NCBI GenBank assembly: GCA_963662155.1
Contig: OY759275.1
Span: 1,130,001 to 1,194,000 of the forward strand
DNA from: Lamellibrachia columna
Taxonomy: Eukaryota > Annelida > Polychaeta > Sabellida > Siboglinidae
Direction: 5' to 3'
Length of the DNA: 64,000 nucleotides
Shown: piece after piece, positions 1-12,779 of the stretch
Numbering within the stretch: position 1 is the stretch's first letter
Layout: the number at the start of each line of letters is the position of its first letter
Notes under the pieces: generated by a model
Databases searched by the model: none
Seen by the model: the letters and a program-made list of their open reading frames with translations, nothing else
What the model was told of the DNA's origin: nothing
Program-made: the position numbers and the translations under genes

Positions 1-605
1 TATTTTGTTGACTGTGATACTTACGTTGTGAACTGTGGTATTTATTTTGCGGACTGTGATACTTATGTTGCGGCTGTGATAATTATGTTGTGGACGTTGA
101 TACTTATGTGTTGGACTGTGATAGTTATGTTATGGACTGCGATACATATGTTATGGACTTTGGTTCTTATTTTATGGTCTGTGATACTTATGTTGTGGAG
201 GGTGATACTTATGTTATGGACTGTGATACTTATGTTTTGGACTGTGAGACTTATGTTGCGAACTGTGGTATTTATGTTGTGGACTGTGATACTTATGTTG
301 CGGACTGTGATAGTTATGTTGTTGACTGTGATGCTGTGAGCTGTGGTGATTATGTGGGCGTTTATACTTGTGTTGTGGACTGTGATACCTATGTTGTGGA
401 CTGTGACACTTATATTCTGGACTGTGATACTTATTTTGCGGACTGTGATACTTATGTTGCAGACTGTGATACCTATGTTGTGGATCGTGATATTTATGTT
501 GCGGACTGTGATTCATATGCTGCGGACTGTGATATTTATGTTGTAGACTGTGGTGCTATGTTGTGGCCTGTGATATTTTATTGCGGACTGCGATACTTAT
601 GTTAT
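1..605. repeat. 21 bp degenerate minisatellite
   Basis: About 28 copies of a 21 bp unit (core gactgtgatacttatgttg) with many substitutions. The unit is seven codons, so long reading frames (DCDTYVV repeats) appear on the plus strand; these are repeat shadows. The array starts before the window. Confidence 0.9.
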
Positions 606-1196
606 GTACATGTTGGTTGTCACCGACTCGTACGCATGCGCATAGTGTGGAATTACACGACTGACTATTAACAGTGATTTGAATCTTAATCACATCGGTG
701 CTAGAAAGTAGGCCGACGTACACTCCGTCACGTGATGCATATCACATGACAGAGAGTCCACGGACCTAGCATAGACAACAATGCAGGTAACATTACACGT
801 GATTCCTTGGAGCGATGCACTAGTCGTGGTTTAGATAACATTCAACGTCTTACACAATAATGCAACACTCGTGCTTATTTATATCGAAGCTGTATCAATA
901 AGTTTTTATTCCAGTGTTTGGGAATGTCGCCAAATTAATCATTACGACGTCGAAATAAAAAATCAGATGTGCTAACACCAAAATGCAAATAACTATGTTG
1001 TATTATCAATTGACAATGGTTGAATGTCTACGTATACTTGACATGCATATACAGATATGAGTGTATCTGGTGCAACAAAATTTGGATATGTAATAGGCTT
1101 GTCGTATTCCGGGTAGCCACTAAGACTGACAAAGTCAAATATAGGTGTATCTGTTGCAAGGAAATATGGATGTGTAATGATGAAACAACGAATGTC
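606..1196. other. Unassigned sequence with a short duplication
   Basis: Non-tandem AT-rich sequence without a convincing gene. Around 1058-1095 and 1143-1180 there are two diverged copies of a ~36 bp piece containing gtgtatctg and tggatatgtaat or tggatgtgtaat, about 84 bp apart. Confidence 0.5.
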
Positions 1197-1340
1197 AAGA
1201 ATAACACAGGATTTCTCCAAGGAAACCCTCTCGTCCCAAACCTGTTCATCACAGTCTTGGACTACGCTCTAAGAATTGCGATTGGTGACATAGAAGGACT
1301 GACTCTCACCAAACGCCGAAGCGCCAGACACCCAGCCCGC
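1197..1340 (+). mobile_element. RTE-like LINE reverse transcriptase fragment
   Basis: The plus-strand translation reads GFLQGNPLVPNLFITVLDYA then LRIAIGDIEG and LTLTKRRSARHPA. This matches the RT palm segment before the catalytic Asp motif as I know it in RTE-type LINEs (LQG..L.P.LF...LDYAL). It is truncated on both sides. The 16 bp array begins within the codons for ARHPA, so the element decays straight into the minisatellite. Confidence 0.6.
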
Positions 1341-1611
1341 CAGACACACAGCCCGCCAGACACACAGCCCGCCAGATACCCAGCCCGCCAGACACCCAGC
1401 CCGCCAGACACACAGCCCGCCAGACACCCAGCCGCCAGACACACAGCCCGCCAGACACCCAGCCCGCCAGACACACAGCCCGCCAGACACACAGCCCGCC
1501 AGACACACAGCCCGCCAGACACCCAGCCCGCCAGACACACAGCCCGCCAGACACACAGCCCGCCAGACACACAGCCCGCCAGACACACAGCCCGCCAGAC
1601 ACACAGCCCGC
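1318..1611. repeat. 16 bp minisatellite
   Basis: About 18 copies of acacacagcccgccag, with an acacccag variant, seeded in the preceding RT fragment. One 15 bp copy lies near 1430. Confidence 0.92.
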
Positions 1612-3907
1612 GTGCACTGTATGTAGTAACTGAAAGACTAACGTGAACTGTATGTAGTAACTCAAAGACTAACGTGAACTGTATGTAGTAACTCAAAGAC
1701 TAACGTGAACTGTATGTAGTAACTGAAAGACTAACGTGAACTGTATGTAGTAACTCAAAGACAAACGTGAACTGTATGTAGCAACTCAAAGACTAACGTG
1801 AACTGTATGTAGCAACTCAAAGACTAACGTGAACTGTATGTAGTAACTGAAAGACTAACGTGAACTGTATGTAGTAACTCAAAGACAAACGTGAACTGTA
1901 TGTAGTAACTCAAAGACTAACGTGAACTGTATGCAGTAACTCAAAGACTAACGTGAACTGTATGTAGTAACTCAAAGACTAACGTGCACTCTATGTAGTA
2001 ACTCAAAGACTAACGTGAATTGTATGCAGTAACTGAAAGACTAACGTGAACTGTATGCAGTAATTCAAAGACTAACGTGAACTGTATGTAGTAACTCAAA
2101 GACTAACGTGAACTGTATGCAGTAACTGAAACACTAACGTGAACTGTATGTAGTAACTCAAAGACTAAAGTGAACTGTATGCAGTAACTGAAAGACTAAC
2201 GTGCACTGTATGCAGTAACTCAAAGACTAACGTGAACTGTATGTAGTAACTCAAAGACTAACGTGCACTGTATGCAGTAACTCAAAGACTAACGTGAACT
2301 GTATGTAGTAACTGAAAGACTAACATGAACTGTATGTAGTAACTCAAAGACTAACGTGAACTGTATGTAGTAACTGAAAGACTAACGTGAACTGTATGTA
2401 GTAACTGAAAGACTAACGTGAACTGTATGTAGTAACTCAAAGACTAACGTGAACTGTATGTAGTAACTCAAAGACTAACGTGAACTGTATGTAGTAACTC
2501 AAAGACTAACGTGAACTGTATGTAGTAACTCAAAGACTAACGTGCACTGTATGCAGTAACTGAAAGACTAACGTGAACTGTATGTAGTAACTGAAAGACT
2601 AACATGAACTGTATGTAGTAACTCAAAGACTAACGTGAACTGTATGCAGTAACTCAAAGACTAACGTGAACTGTCTGCAGTAACTGAAAGACTAACGTGA
2701 ACTGTATGTAGTAACTGAAAGACTAACGTGAACTGTATGTAGTAACTCAAAGACTAACGTGAACTGTATGTAGTAACTCAAAGACTAACGTGAACTGTAT
2801 GTAGTAACTCAAAGACTAACGTGAACTGTATGTAGTAACTCAAAGACTAACGTGAACCGTATGCAGCAACTGAAAGACTAACGTGAACTGTATGTAGTAA
2901 CTCAAAGACTAACGTGAACTGTATGTAGTAACTCAAAGACTAACGTGAACTGTATGTAGTAACTGAAAGACTAACGTGAACTGTATGCAGTAACTGAAAG
3001 ACTAACGTGAACTGTATGTAGTAACTGAAAGACTAACGTGAACTGTATGTAGTAACTGAAAGACTAACGTGAACTGTATGTAGTAACTCAAAGACTAACG
3101 TGAACTGTATGTAGTAACTGAAAGACTAACGTGAATTGTATGTAGTAACTGAAAGACTAACGTGAACTGTATGTAGTAACTGAAAGACTAACGTGAACTG
3201 TATGTAGTAACTGAAAGACTAACGTGAACTGTATGTAGTAACTCAAAGACTAACGTGAACTGTATGTAGTAACTGAAAGACTAACGTGAACTGTATGTAG
3301 TAACTGAAAGACTAACGTGAACTCTATGTAGTAACTGAAAGACTAACGTGAACTCTATGTAGTAACTGAAAGACTAACGTGAACTGTATGTAGTAACTGA
3401 AAGACTAACGTGAACTGTATGTAGTAACTCAAAGACTAACGTGAACTGTATGTAGTAACTGAAAGACTAACGTGAACTGTATGTAGTAACTCAAAGACTA
3501 ACGTGAAATGTATGTAGTAACTGAAAGACTAACGTGAACTGTATGCAGTAACTGAAAGACTAACGTGAACTGTATGTAGTAACTGAAAGACTAACGTGAA
3601 CTGTATGTAGTAACTGAAAGACTAACGTGAACTGTATGCAGTAACTCAAAGACTAACGTGAACTGTATGTAGTAACTGAAAGACTAACGTGAACTGTATG
3701 TAGTAACTGAAAGACTAACGTGAACTGTATGTAGTAACTCAAAGACTAACGTGAACTGTATGCGTTAACTGAAAGACTAACGTGAACTGTATGTAGTAAC
3801 TGAAAGACTAACGTGAACTGTATGTAGTAACTGAAAGACTAACGTGAACTGTATGCAGTAACTCAAAGACTAACGTGAACTGTATATAGTAACTCAAAGA
3901 CTAACGT
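1612..3907. repeat. 31 bp minisatellite, ~74 copies
   Basis: The unit contains actgtatgtagtaact and aaagactaacgtga. It is well conserved, with recurring alternatives at a few sites (ctcaaag or ctgaaag, atgtag or atgcag, gtgaac or gtgcac). The right edge passes directly into the LINE piece at 3908. Confidence 0.95.
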
Positions 3908-4325
3908 GCAAGTATTTCTGATAAAATTAACGGTACAAATAGATGGTCAACCCATAGAGTGTGTAGGCAAATTCACTTTTAGGCACTATTATTCAAGAAA
4001 CATTAAACTGTCACACATGACAGAATATAAAAAAATATCTCGAACTTTGGGAGTCATGAATAAACTAAAGGACTTCTTACCAGGATACACATTAAAAACT
4101 GTGTATAATTCTTTAATTTGTCACACTTCAACTATAGGGTTTTATCGTAGGGTTTTGATACGAATAGACTATCCAAGCTTAAGAAAAGGGCAATCAGAAT
4201 AATTGCCCGTAGTAAATACAGCTCACACATGGAACCTATAATGAAATCTCTCAAACTATTAAAAATTTAAGACATCTTCACGAGTCAATGCTTGAAATTT
4301 TTTCATAAACGCGTTCCTATATTTT
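3906..4325 (+). mobile_element. LINE reverse transcriptase C-terminal remnant
   Basis: Reads EYKKISRTLGVMNKLKDFLP then GYTLKTVYNSLIC. After frame changes it continues with residues typical of the segment after the RT palm in Jockey/RTE-like LINEs (LIC...YG...W...L.KLQKRAIRII). Frameshifts and stops show it is dead. It lies between the 31 bp array and the (TA)n tract. Confidence 0.6.
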
Positions 4326-4332
4326 TCAATCA

Positions 4333-5010
<678 letters not shown>

Positions 5011-5878
5011 GTCCTAGCAGTGACATCAATACATCGTGTTGAAAGTTAACCTGTCCTAGCAGTGACACCAATACATCGTGTTGAACGTGAACCTGTCCTA
5101 GCAGTGACATCAATACATCGTGTTGAACGTGTACCTGTCCTAGCAGTGACATCAATACATCGTGTTGAACGTGAACCTGTCCTAGCAGTGACATCAATAC
5201 ATCGTGTTGAACGTGAACCTGTCCTAGCAGTGACATCAATACATCGTGTTGAACGTGAACCTGTCCTAGCAGTGACATCAATACATTGTGTTGAACGTGA
5301 ACCTGTCCTAGCAGTGACATCAATACGTCATGTGTTGAACGTGAACCTGTCCTAGCAGTGACACCAATACATCGTGTTGAACGTGAACCTGTCCTAGCAG
5401 TGACACCAATACATCGTGTTGAACGTGAACCTGTCCTAGCAGTGACATCAATACATCGTGTTGAACGTGAACCTGTCCTAGCAGTGACATCAATACATCG
5501 TGTTGAACGTGAACCTGTCCTAGCAGTGACATCAATACGTCATGTGTTGAACGTGAACCTGTCCTAGCAGTGACATCAATACATCGTGTTGAACGTGAAC
5601 CTGTCCTAGCAGTGACATCAATACATCGTGTTGAACGTGAACCTGTCCTAGCAGTGACATCAATACGTCATGTGTTGAACGTGAACCTGTCCTAGCAGTG
5701 ACACCAATACATCGTGTTGAACGTGAACCTGTCCTAGCAGTGACACCAATACATCGTGTTGAACGTGAACCTGTCCTAGCAGTGACATCAATACATCGTG
5801 TTGAACGTGAACCTGTCCTAGCAGTGACATCAATACATCGTGTTGAACGTGAACCTGTTCTAGCAGTGACATCAATAC
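5011..5878. repeat. 42 bp minisatellite, ~20 copies
   Basis: The unit starts gtcctagcagtgacatcaat and ends cgtgttgaacgtgaacct. Three 44 bp variants carry cgtcatgtgttg (near 5325, 5537 and 5667). The unit is 14 codons, so long frames occur on both strands. Confidence 0.95.
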
Positions 5879-6642
5879 ACCAGTTGTTCCTTCGCACTTT
5901 GATTTTTTTTGTAATTTCAGTGCTGCCTTTTTGGTGGTTCGAAAGAGCGATTTGTGTCGCATTTGGTTGGACGACACCGTGCGTGCGTGCGTGCGTGCGC
6001 GCGCGTGCGCGTGCGTGTGTGTACCTTCTTCTTAACCCAAGAGTTCAGTGTCCTGGACCAGCCTAGCCAGGGTGCTCTCGTTGATTATTTGGTAATAAAC
6101 GCTTTCTCTTGTTATCTAGTATTGGTGATTTGTGGTTTCTTAGCTACGTGTAACGTTCTTTCTGTAATTGTTTTCTTAGAATACCATATTTCGTTCACAT
6201 TCACTATATCAACGTAAATATGATGTAAAAATCATAATTACTGGATGTGGTCTCTACCTTCAGGTACAACTGGACGAAACTATTAAAAGATACAGTACCA
6301 ACCTATGGGTATCAGGTGTCGGCGCGACGCAGGTCGTCGTGTCAAGGTAAAGGTTTTTGACTCAAGCGATCCATCGAAAAAAGATATCAGTTATAACACT
6401 TGTCAGTAGAGACACGACAGTCACGACGGATTCCAGGAATCTGTCATAAACACCTCATGTGCCACAACTGATTGTTTTTTACGAGTTCACTTGCACCCCT
6501 GTAAAGATTATTAACCCTTTGTTGTTCACCACTGTAAAGATTATTAACCCTTTGTTTGTCTCTATTTGGAACCAATTGTAATCTTAAAAGTGATATTGCT
6601 GACATTTTGTGTTTGTGCTTGATAATCGGATATGTGTAGCTC
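5879..6642. other. Unassigned sequence, GTGC microsatellite and short duplication
   Basis: A (cgtg)n/(cg)n purine-pyrimidine alternation lies at 5978-6021. The stretch gtaaagattattaaccctttg occurs twice, near 6500 and 6535. The remainder resembles non-coding flank of a mobile element, but no terminal repeats or coding domain were identified. Confidence 0.45.
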
Positions 6643-7173
6643 AGCCATTCTCCCTCTCTCCCCCCTCTCTCCCTCCTTCCCTCTCTCCCCTCCGTCCCCC
6701 TCCTCCCACACCATCCCTCTCTCCTCCTCTTCCTCTCTCCCTCTCTCCCCATCTCCCCCTCTCCCTTTATCCCTCTCTCCATTCATCCCATCTCCGCATC
6801 TACTTCTCTCCCCATCTCAGTTTCTCCTCTTTCCCTCTCTCTCCCCTCTCCACTCTCCATGTCTCCCTATCCCTGGCTCCCCCTCTCCCCTCTCCATCTC
6901 TCCTCTCTCCCTGTCTCCTCTATCCCTGTTTCTCTCACTCCCTGTTCCCCTCTCCCCCCGTCTCCACCTCTTCCTGTTTCCATTCCTCCAGGTCTCCCTC
7001 TCTCCGCCTCTCCCTCTCTCCTCTCCTCTCTCCCTGTCTCCCTCCTTCCCTGTCTCCCTGCATCCTTCTCTCCCTCCCTCCCTCTGTCGCACTCTCCCTC
7101 TCTCTGCCTCTCCTGCTCCCTACCTCATCTTTATCTCTTTCTCACCTTATTTTTCTCCTTATCTTCCTCTACC

Positions 7174-7212
<39 letters not shown>

Positions 7213-8150
7213 TCGCCCTCTGTGACTTCCTCTCTCCTCTCTATCACTGCCTTTCTGTCCGTACTTCCCTCCCACTCACCCTCCTTCCTTAGTCCCCCTC
7301 TGTCTGTCTGTCTGTGTGTTTGCGTGCGTGCGTGTGTGCGTGCGTGCGATCGCGTGTGTGTTAGCTTCTCTCTCTTTCTCCGTCTCCGACTCTCTCTCCG
7401 TCTCTCCTCTCTCTGCCTTTTCCCTTTCCTCCTCTCCCACTCTCCCCTCTCCGTCTCTCCTCTCTCCCATCTCCCTTTCTCCCTCCCTCCTATCTCCCTA
7501 ACTCCTCTCTCCTTTTCTACCTCACTCCATATCTCCCTCTCTTCTTCTCTCCCTAACTCCTCTCTACTTCACTCCATGTATCCCTCTCTCCCTCCCCCCT
7601 CACTCTCTCTGTCTCCCTCACTCTCTCTCTCTCACTGTCTCCCTCTTGTCCTCTCTCACCCACTGTCTCCCTCTTTCCCTCTCTCCTTCTCCCCCCTCGT
7701 TCCCTGTGTCCTTCTCTCCCTCTCTCCCTCTGTCCTACTCTCTCTCTGCCGCTCCAGCTCCGTACCTCATCTTTCTCTCTTTCTCATCCTCATTTTCTCC
7801 CTCTCTTCCTCATCTGTCTCTCACTACGTCCCTCTCTCCTATCTATCTTTGCTTACCTCCGTCTCTCCATATCTCTGCCTCTCCCGCTCCCTCCATCATC
7901 TTCTCTCTTTCTCACCTTCTTTTTACTCCCTCTCCCCCTCTCTCCTCTTCTCCATCTCTCCTCTCTAACACTGTCCCCCTCTGCACTCTTCCTGTCTCCC
8001 TCCCCCTCTCCCTCTTTCCTCTATCCATGTCTCCCTGTCTCCCTGTCTCCATTTTCCCTGTCTCCCTCTCTCTCCCTCCCTCCCTCCCTCCCTCCCTCCC
8101 TCCCTCCCTCCCTCCCCCCTCCCTCTCTCTCTCTCTATATATATATATAT
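6643..8150. repeat. Pyrimidine-rich (CTCTCCCT)n low-complexity tract, 1.5 kb
   Basis: Almost exclusively C and T on the plus strand, with loose 4-8 bp periodicity. It is interrupted by a (tgcg)n patch at 7316-7360 and ends in a perfect (ccct)n and a short (ta)n. Serine/leucine/proline frames here are composition artefacts. Confidence 0.95.
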
Positions 8151-8795
8151 CCACCCCTCTCTCATTGAATGGAGTAAAGTGAATGCCAATATATATGTAA
8201 TGCAACTTCTGCTTGATTGAATGATACACACACGTACGCAATGCTGTCGCTTTGTTTAAGAGCAGCAAGGGTTTTTGGTAAAGACTGTCTTCGGCAGTTG
8301 CTAGCTACAGTAGAAAATATCACTAATGTTAAATCTTATCTGGTATTGTTTACTAATTGGTCATACACACCAGCTTAATACCAGGCTGTGCACAATTTGT
8401 GGCAGACTTAGTCATTATTATTGTGTGCACAGCGGCAATCCTTGTTGGGTATGAATAAAATTGGATTGCCCGTTACCAACCTACCAAGTAGTTGGTGTAT
8501 TTATACAAACAGAGAAAGGTCTGCATAAGCATGTCCCCATTTCATTGTAAACACAAATACATCGGGAGTCGACGGGGTATCGAGCTGCGGAAAACACACG
8601 AAATATGTAATGCAACTTCTGCTTGATTGAATGATACACACGCGTACGTACGTACGTACGTACGTACGTACGTACGTACGTACGCACTCAGGCTTCACAA
8701 GTGAAATAAAGGGTCCACATGTTGTGGTTAAATAAATGTTGTTGTTTCAGTCATTATCAGCTCACAACTCTCTGGCTGAGCCATCGGTGCGAACC
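8151..8795. other. Unassigned region with a duplicated 37 bp piece and (ACGT)n
   Basis: The sequence atgtaatgcaacttctgctt, continuing tgattgaatgatacacac, occurs at 8197-8233 and again at 8606-8642, both followed by cgtacg. The second copy runs into a perfect (acgt)n at 8643-8684. The ~410 bp spacing in direct orientation could mark a small duplicated or inserted element. No coding evidence. Confidence 0.55.
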
Positions 8796-8799
8796 ACCC

Positions 8800-8876
8800 G
8801 AGTGTTGTTACAGTTGTAACAACTTGTCCCAATACAATTGTAACAACGTGCCCCAATACAATTGTAACAACTTGTT
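8800..8876. repeat. 24 bp short tandem, ~3 copies
   Basis: Three copies of a unit around aacaacttgtcccaataca. The right part of each copy (acaattgt) is palindromic. Confidence 0.7.
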
Positions 8877-9969
8877 AAAAAAATTGTTTTTGCAGTTGAA
8901 TGCACGTGGACGATAACAAATACTGAATTTCAATTTAACTTCTACTTTGCATAACCCTTTATACTGTGTAGTAGACATGTTTCAAGTTTCATTCACGAAA
9001 CATAAAACGTGGCTACATGATATGATATTCTGTAGACATACCCAAACAAGTTTTCGGTTATTAAAAAGTATTTTTATTTATGGAAACACAACACACAATG
9101 TATAAAGGTGTTACATATCTAGACATTAGTCAACCAATAACTACCAAAACATCAGACCGAGAGGTAGGGCCAAACAGCCACACAAATGTACTCGTAAAAA
9201 GTACCCGCACTAAAAACCCTGTTTACACTACTGAAAACTTAGTGGAGGGAAAAGCGTTAATGCAGAACCTCGTGTACCAAACTATAACAGGGAAAAGCGT
9301 CAAAAAAATTCAAAAACTTTGTGAACTACCTCTCTGTCTACAGTGTTTCTCAGTGTATCCCTACATAATGCACCACTTGATTTATTAGATAAAACTGGGT
9401 AACAACTGTTAACACAATAGGGAGGGAGGGTGGGATTTTTCAAACGCATCGGAATAAACCGAACAACAAAACTGATCTTGCAATAAAATCAACAAATTCA
9501 GCGATAACGAATAATCAGTAACAATAGAAATTCGGAAATATTTGCAGCGCAAAGGTCTCACAACGACACAAGCTAACTTGGAAATCGAGTGAGGCTGGCT
9601 CTAGGTCACGTGGTTGGTGTATCCATACGCGTGAGCGAGTAATTAGGCCAATACTCTCTCTACCATAAAAGGTCTAACCTCAAATCGCCTTCATTGCCTT
9701 GTCATCTCGCATAAAATCCTTTATGCGCCGCTGTCACATAAATTCATTTATGCAAAATAACAACACAAGTCCAGCGTAGATTGAAATAGGCCAAAGAATG
9801 ACATTTAGATTTATTAATTAAGGAGCATGAAATTAGGCAAGCATACACCATCAAAATAAGATACATCCAATAATCTCAGCAAGCATGCCGGCCCCCAAAA
9901 GGTGTTTACACATAATTAGTAAATCATGCCTATCAGCTACCCACTACCAGTACTATCTGTACCACTACT
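8877..9969. other. Unassigned AT-rich region
   Basis: About 1.1 kb without tandem repeats. A 102-codon plus-strand frame at 9080-9388 shows no domain I recognise and no splice or codon support, so I do not call it a gene. Confidence 0.4.
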
Positions 9970-12430
9970 GACCCGGTCTCCCCTATGTAACAACTCGCCC
10001 CTGTGGCCTGTATACAACTAGACCCGGTCTCCCCTATGTAACAACTCGCCCCTGTGGCCTGTATACAACTAGACCCGGTCTCCCCTATGTAACAACTCGC
10101 CCCTGTGGCCTGTATACAACTAGACCCGGTCTCCCCTATGTAACAACTCGCCCCTGTGGCCTGTATACAACTAGACCCGGTCTCCCCTATGTAACAACTC
10201 GCCCCTGTGGCCTGTATACAACTAGACCCGGTCTCCCCTATGTAACAACTCGCCCCTGTGGCCTGTATACAACTAGACCCGGTCTCCCCTATGTAACAAC
10301 TCGCCCCTGTGGCCTGTATACAACTAGACCCGGTCTCCCCTATGTAACAACTCGCCCCTGTGGCCTGTATACAACTAGACCCGGTCTCCCCTATGTAACA
10401 ACTCGCCCCTGTGGCCTGTATACAACTAGCCCCGGTCTCCCCTATGTAACAACTCGCCCCTGTGGCCTGTATACAACTAGACCCGGTCTCCCCTATGTAA
10501 CAACTCGCCCCTGTGGCCTGTATACAACTAGACCCGGTCTCCCCTATGTAACAACTCGCCCCTGTGGCCTGTATACAACTAGACCCGGTCTCCCCTATGT
10601 AACAACTCGCCCCTGTGGCCTGTATACAACTAGCCCCGGTCTCCCCTATGTAACAACTCGCCCCTGTGGCCTGAATACAACTAGACCCGGTCTCCCCTAT
10701 GTAACAACTCGCCCCTGTGGCCTGTATACAACTAGACCCGGTCTCCCCTATGTAACAACTCGCCCCTGTGGCCTGTATACAACTAGACCCGGTCTCCCCT
10801 ATGTAACAACTCGCCCCTGTGGCCTGTATACAACTAGACCCGGTCTCCCCTATGTAACAACTCGCCCCTGTGGCCTGTATACAACTAGCCCCGGTCTCCC
10901 CTATGTAACAACTTGCCCCTGTGGCCTGTATACAACTAGACCCGGTCTCCCCTATGTAACAACTTGCCCCTGTGGCCTGTATACAACTAGACCCGGTCTC
11001 CCCTATGTAACAACTTGCCCCTGTCGCCTGTATACAACTAGACCCGGTCTCCCCTATGTAACAACTTGCCCCTGTGGCCTGTATACAACTAGCCCCGGTC
11101 TCCCCTATGTAACAACTTGCCCCTGTGGCCTGTATACAACTAGACCCGGTCTCCCCTATGTAACAACTTGCCCCTGTCGCCTTTATACAACTAGACCCGG
11201 TCTCCCCATGTAACAACTTGCCCCTGTGGCCTGTATACAACTAGACCCGGTCTCCCCTATGTAACAACTTGCCCCTGTGGCCTGTATACAACTAGACCCG
11301 GTCTCCCCTATGTAACAACTTGCCCCTGTGGCCTGTATACAACTAGACCCGGTCTCCCCTATGTAACAACTTGCCCCTGTGGCCTGTATACAACTAGACC
11401 CGGTCTCCCCTATGTAACAACTTGCCCCTGTGGCCTGTATACAACTAGACCCGGTCTCCCCTATGTAACAACTTGCCCCTGTCGCCTGTATACAACTAGA
11501 CCCGGTCTCCCCATGTAACAACTTACCCCTGTGGCCTGTATACAACTAGCTCCGGTCTCCCCTATGTAACAACTTGCCCCTGTGGCCTGTATACAACTTG
11601 CCCCGGTCTCCCCTATGTACCAACTTGCCCCTGTCGCCTGTATACAAATAGACCCGGTCTCCCCTATGTAACAACTTGCCCCTGTGGCCTGTATACAACT
11701 AGCTCCGGTCTCCCCTATGTAACAACTTGCCCCTGTGGCCTGTATACAACTTGCCCTGGTCTCCCCTATGTACCAACTTGCCCCTGTGGCCTGTATACAA
11801 ATAGACCCGGTCTCCCCCATGTAACAACTTGCCCCTGTGGCCTGTATACAACTAGCTCCGGTCTCCCCTATGTAACAACTTGCCCCTGTGGCCTGTATAC
11901 AACTAGACCCGGTCTCCCCTATGTAACAACTTGCCCCTGTGGCCTGTATACAACTAGACCCGGTCTCCCTTATGTAACAACTTGCCCCTGTGGCCTGTAT
12001 ACAACTAGACCCGGTCTCCCCCATGTAACAACTTGCCCCTGTGGCCTGTATACAACTAGACCCAGTCTCCCTTATGTAACAATTTGCCCCTGTGGCCTGT
12101 ATACAACTAGACCTGGTCTCCCCATGTAACAACTTGCCCCTGTGGCCTGTATACAACTAGACCCGGTCTCCCCATGTAACAACTTGCCCCTGTGGCCTGT
12201 ATACAACTAGACCCGGTCTCCCTTATGTAACAATTTGCCCCTGTGGCCTGTATACAAATAGACCCGGTTTCCCGTATGTAATAACTTGCTCCTGTGGCCT
12301 GTATACAACTAGACCCGGTCTCCCCATGTAACAACTTGCCCCTGTGGCCTGTATACAACTAGACCCGGTCTCCCCTATGTAACAACTTGCCCCTGTCGCC
12401 TGTATACAACTAGCCCCGGTCTCCCCTATA
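9970..12430. repeat. 51 bp minisatellite, ~48 copies
   Basis: The unit starts acccggtctcccctatgtaa and ends ctgtatacaactag. The left ~18 copies are nearly identical and carry caactcgccc. From ~10900 rightward the form is caacttgccc, and divergence and indels rise toward 12430. At 17 codons the unit gives a 435-codon minus frame (GETGSSCIQATGASCYI repeats), which I treat as a repeat shadow. Confidence 0.95.
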
Positions 12431-12432
12431 TT

Positions 12433-12775
12433 CTTTCCAGCTTATATATATCCTTTTTATGATAAGGCCTTCAATTTTAAAAGATTCTAGAAAACATATC
12501 CAACAACAGTTAAAGAATTCTCTAAATGCAAAACAAGTATTGTATTTTGGTCAGTATGGTTTTAGGAGAAATATGTACACTTCCATGGAAATTATGGACT
12601 TAGTGGAGGAAATTAGAAATGTAGTCGATAAGGGAAAGTTTACTATTGGTGGTTTTATTGATTTGTTTTAGTGATTTGTTGGAAATGTGTCAGCTGAAAT
12701 GAACAAACTATACACATGGTTTAAAGTAAACAAGCTCTCACTTAATTTTCCAAAAAACAACAAATTTCATGGTTT
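12433..12775 (+). mobile_element. LINE reverse transcriptase fragment with internal deletion
   Basis: Reads FGQYGFRRNMYTSMEIMDLV then EEIRNVVDKGKFTIGGFIDL, the RT finger/palm start of CR1/Jockey-like LINEs, ending just before the expected SKAFDTV. After a stop it resumes with SAEMNKLYTWFKVNKLSLNF, which in intact elements lies far downstream of the catalytic ADD. The middle of the domain is therefore deleted. Confidence 0.7.
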
Positions 12776-12779
12776 TCGG

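Noticed and set aside
1612..3907. CRISPR-like regular ~31 bp repeats (also 12780-14336 and 59225-64000)
   Set aside because: Units are head to tail with no unique spacers, in an intron-bearing eukaryotic context.
5900..6440. LTR of a retrotransposon
   Set aside because: Some LTR-like composition (an aataaa-like site and GC-rich tail), but no paired copy, terminal motif or target duplication was found.
6609..8182. Ser/Leu/Pro-rich frames up to 369 codons
   Set aside because: Translation of a pyrimidine-rich low-complexity tract.
9080..9388. 102-codon open frame as a gene
   Set aside because: No recognisable domain, no splice support and no neighbouring coding signal.
9933..12358. Long minus-strand reading frames (up to 435 codons) over the 51 bp array
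   Set aside because: The unit length is a multiple of three and the unit lacks a stop in that frame. Composition and perfect periodicity match the DNA repeat, and no splice or start context supports translation.
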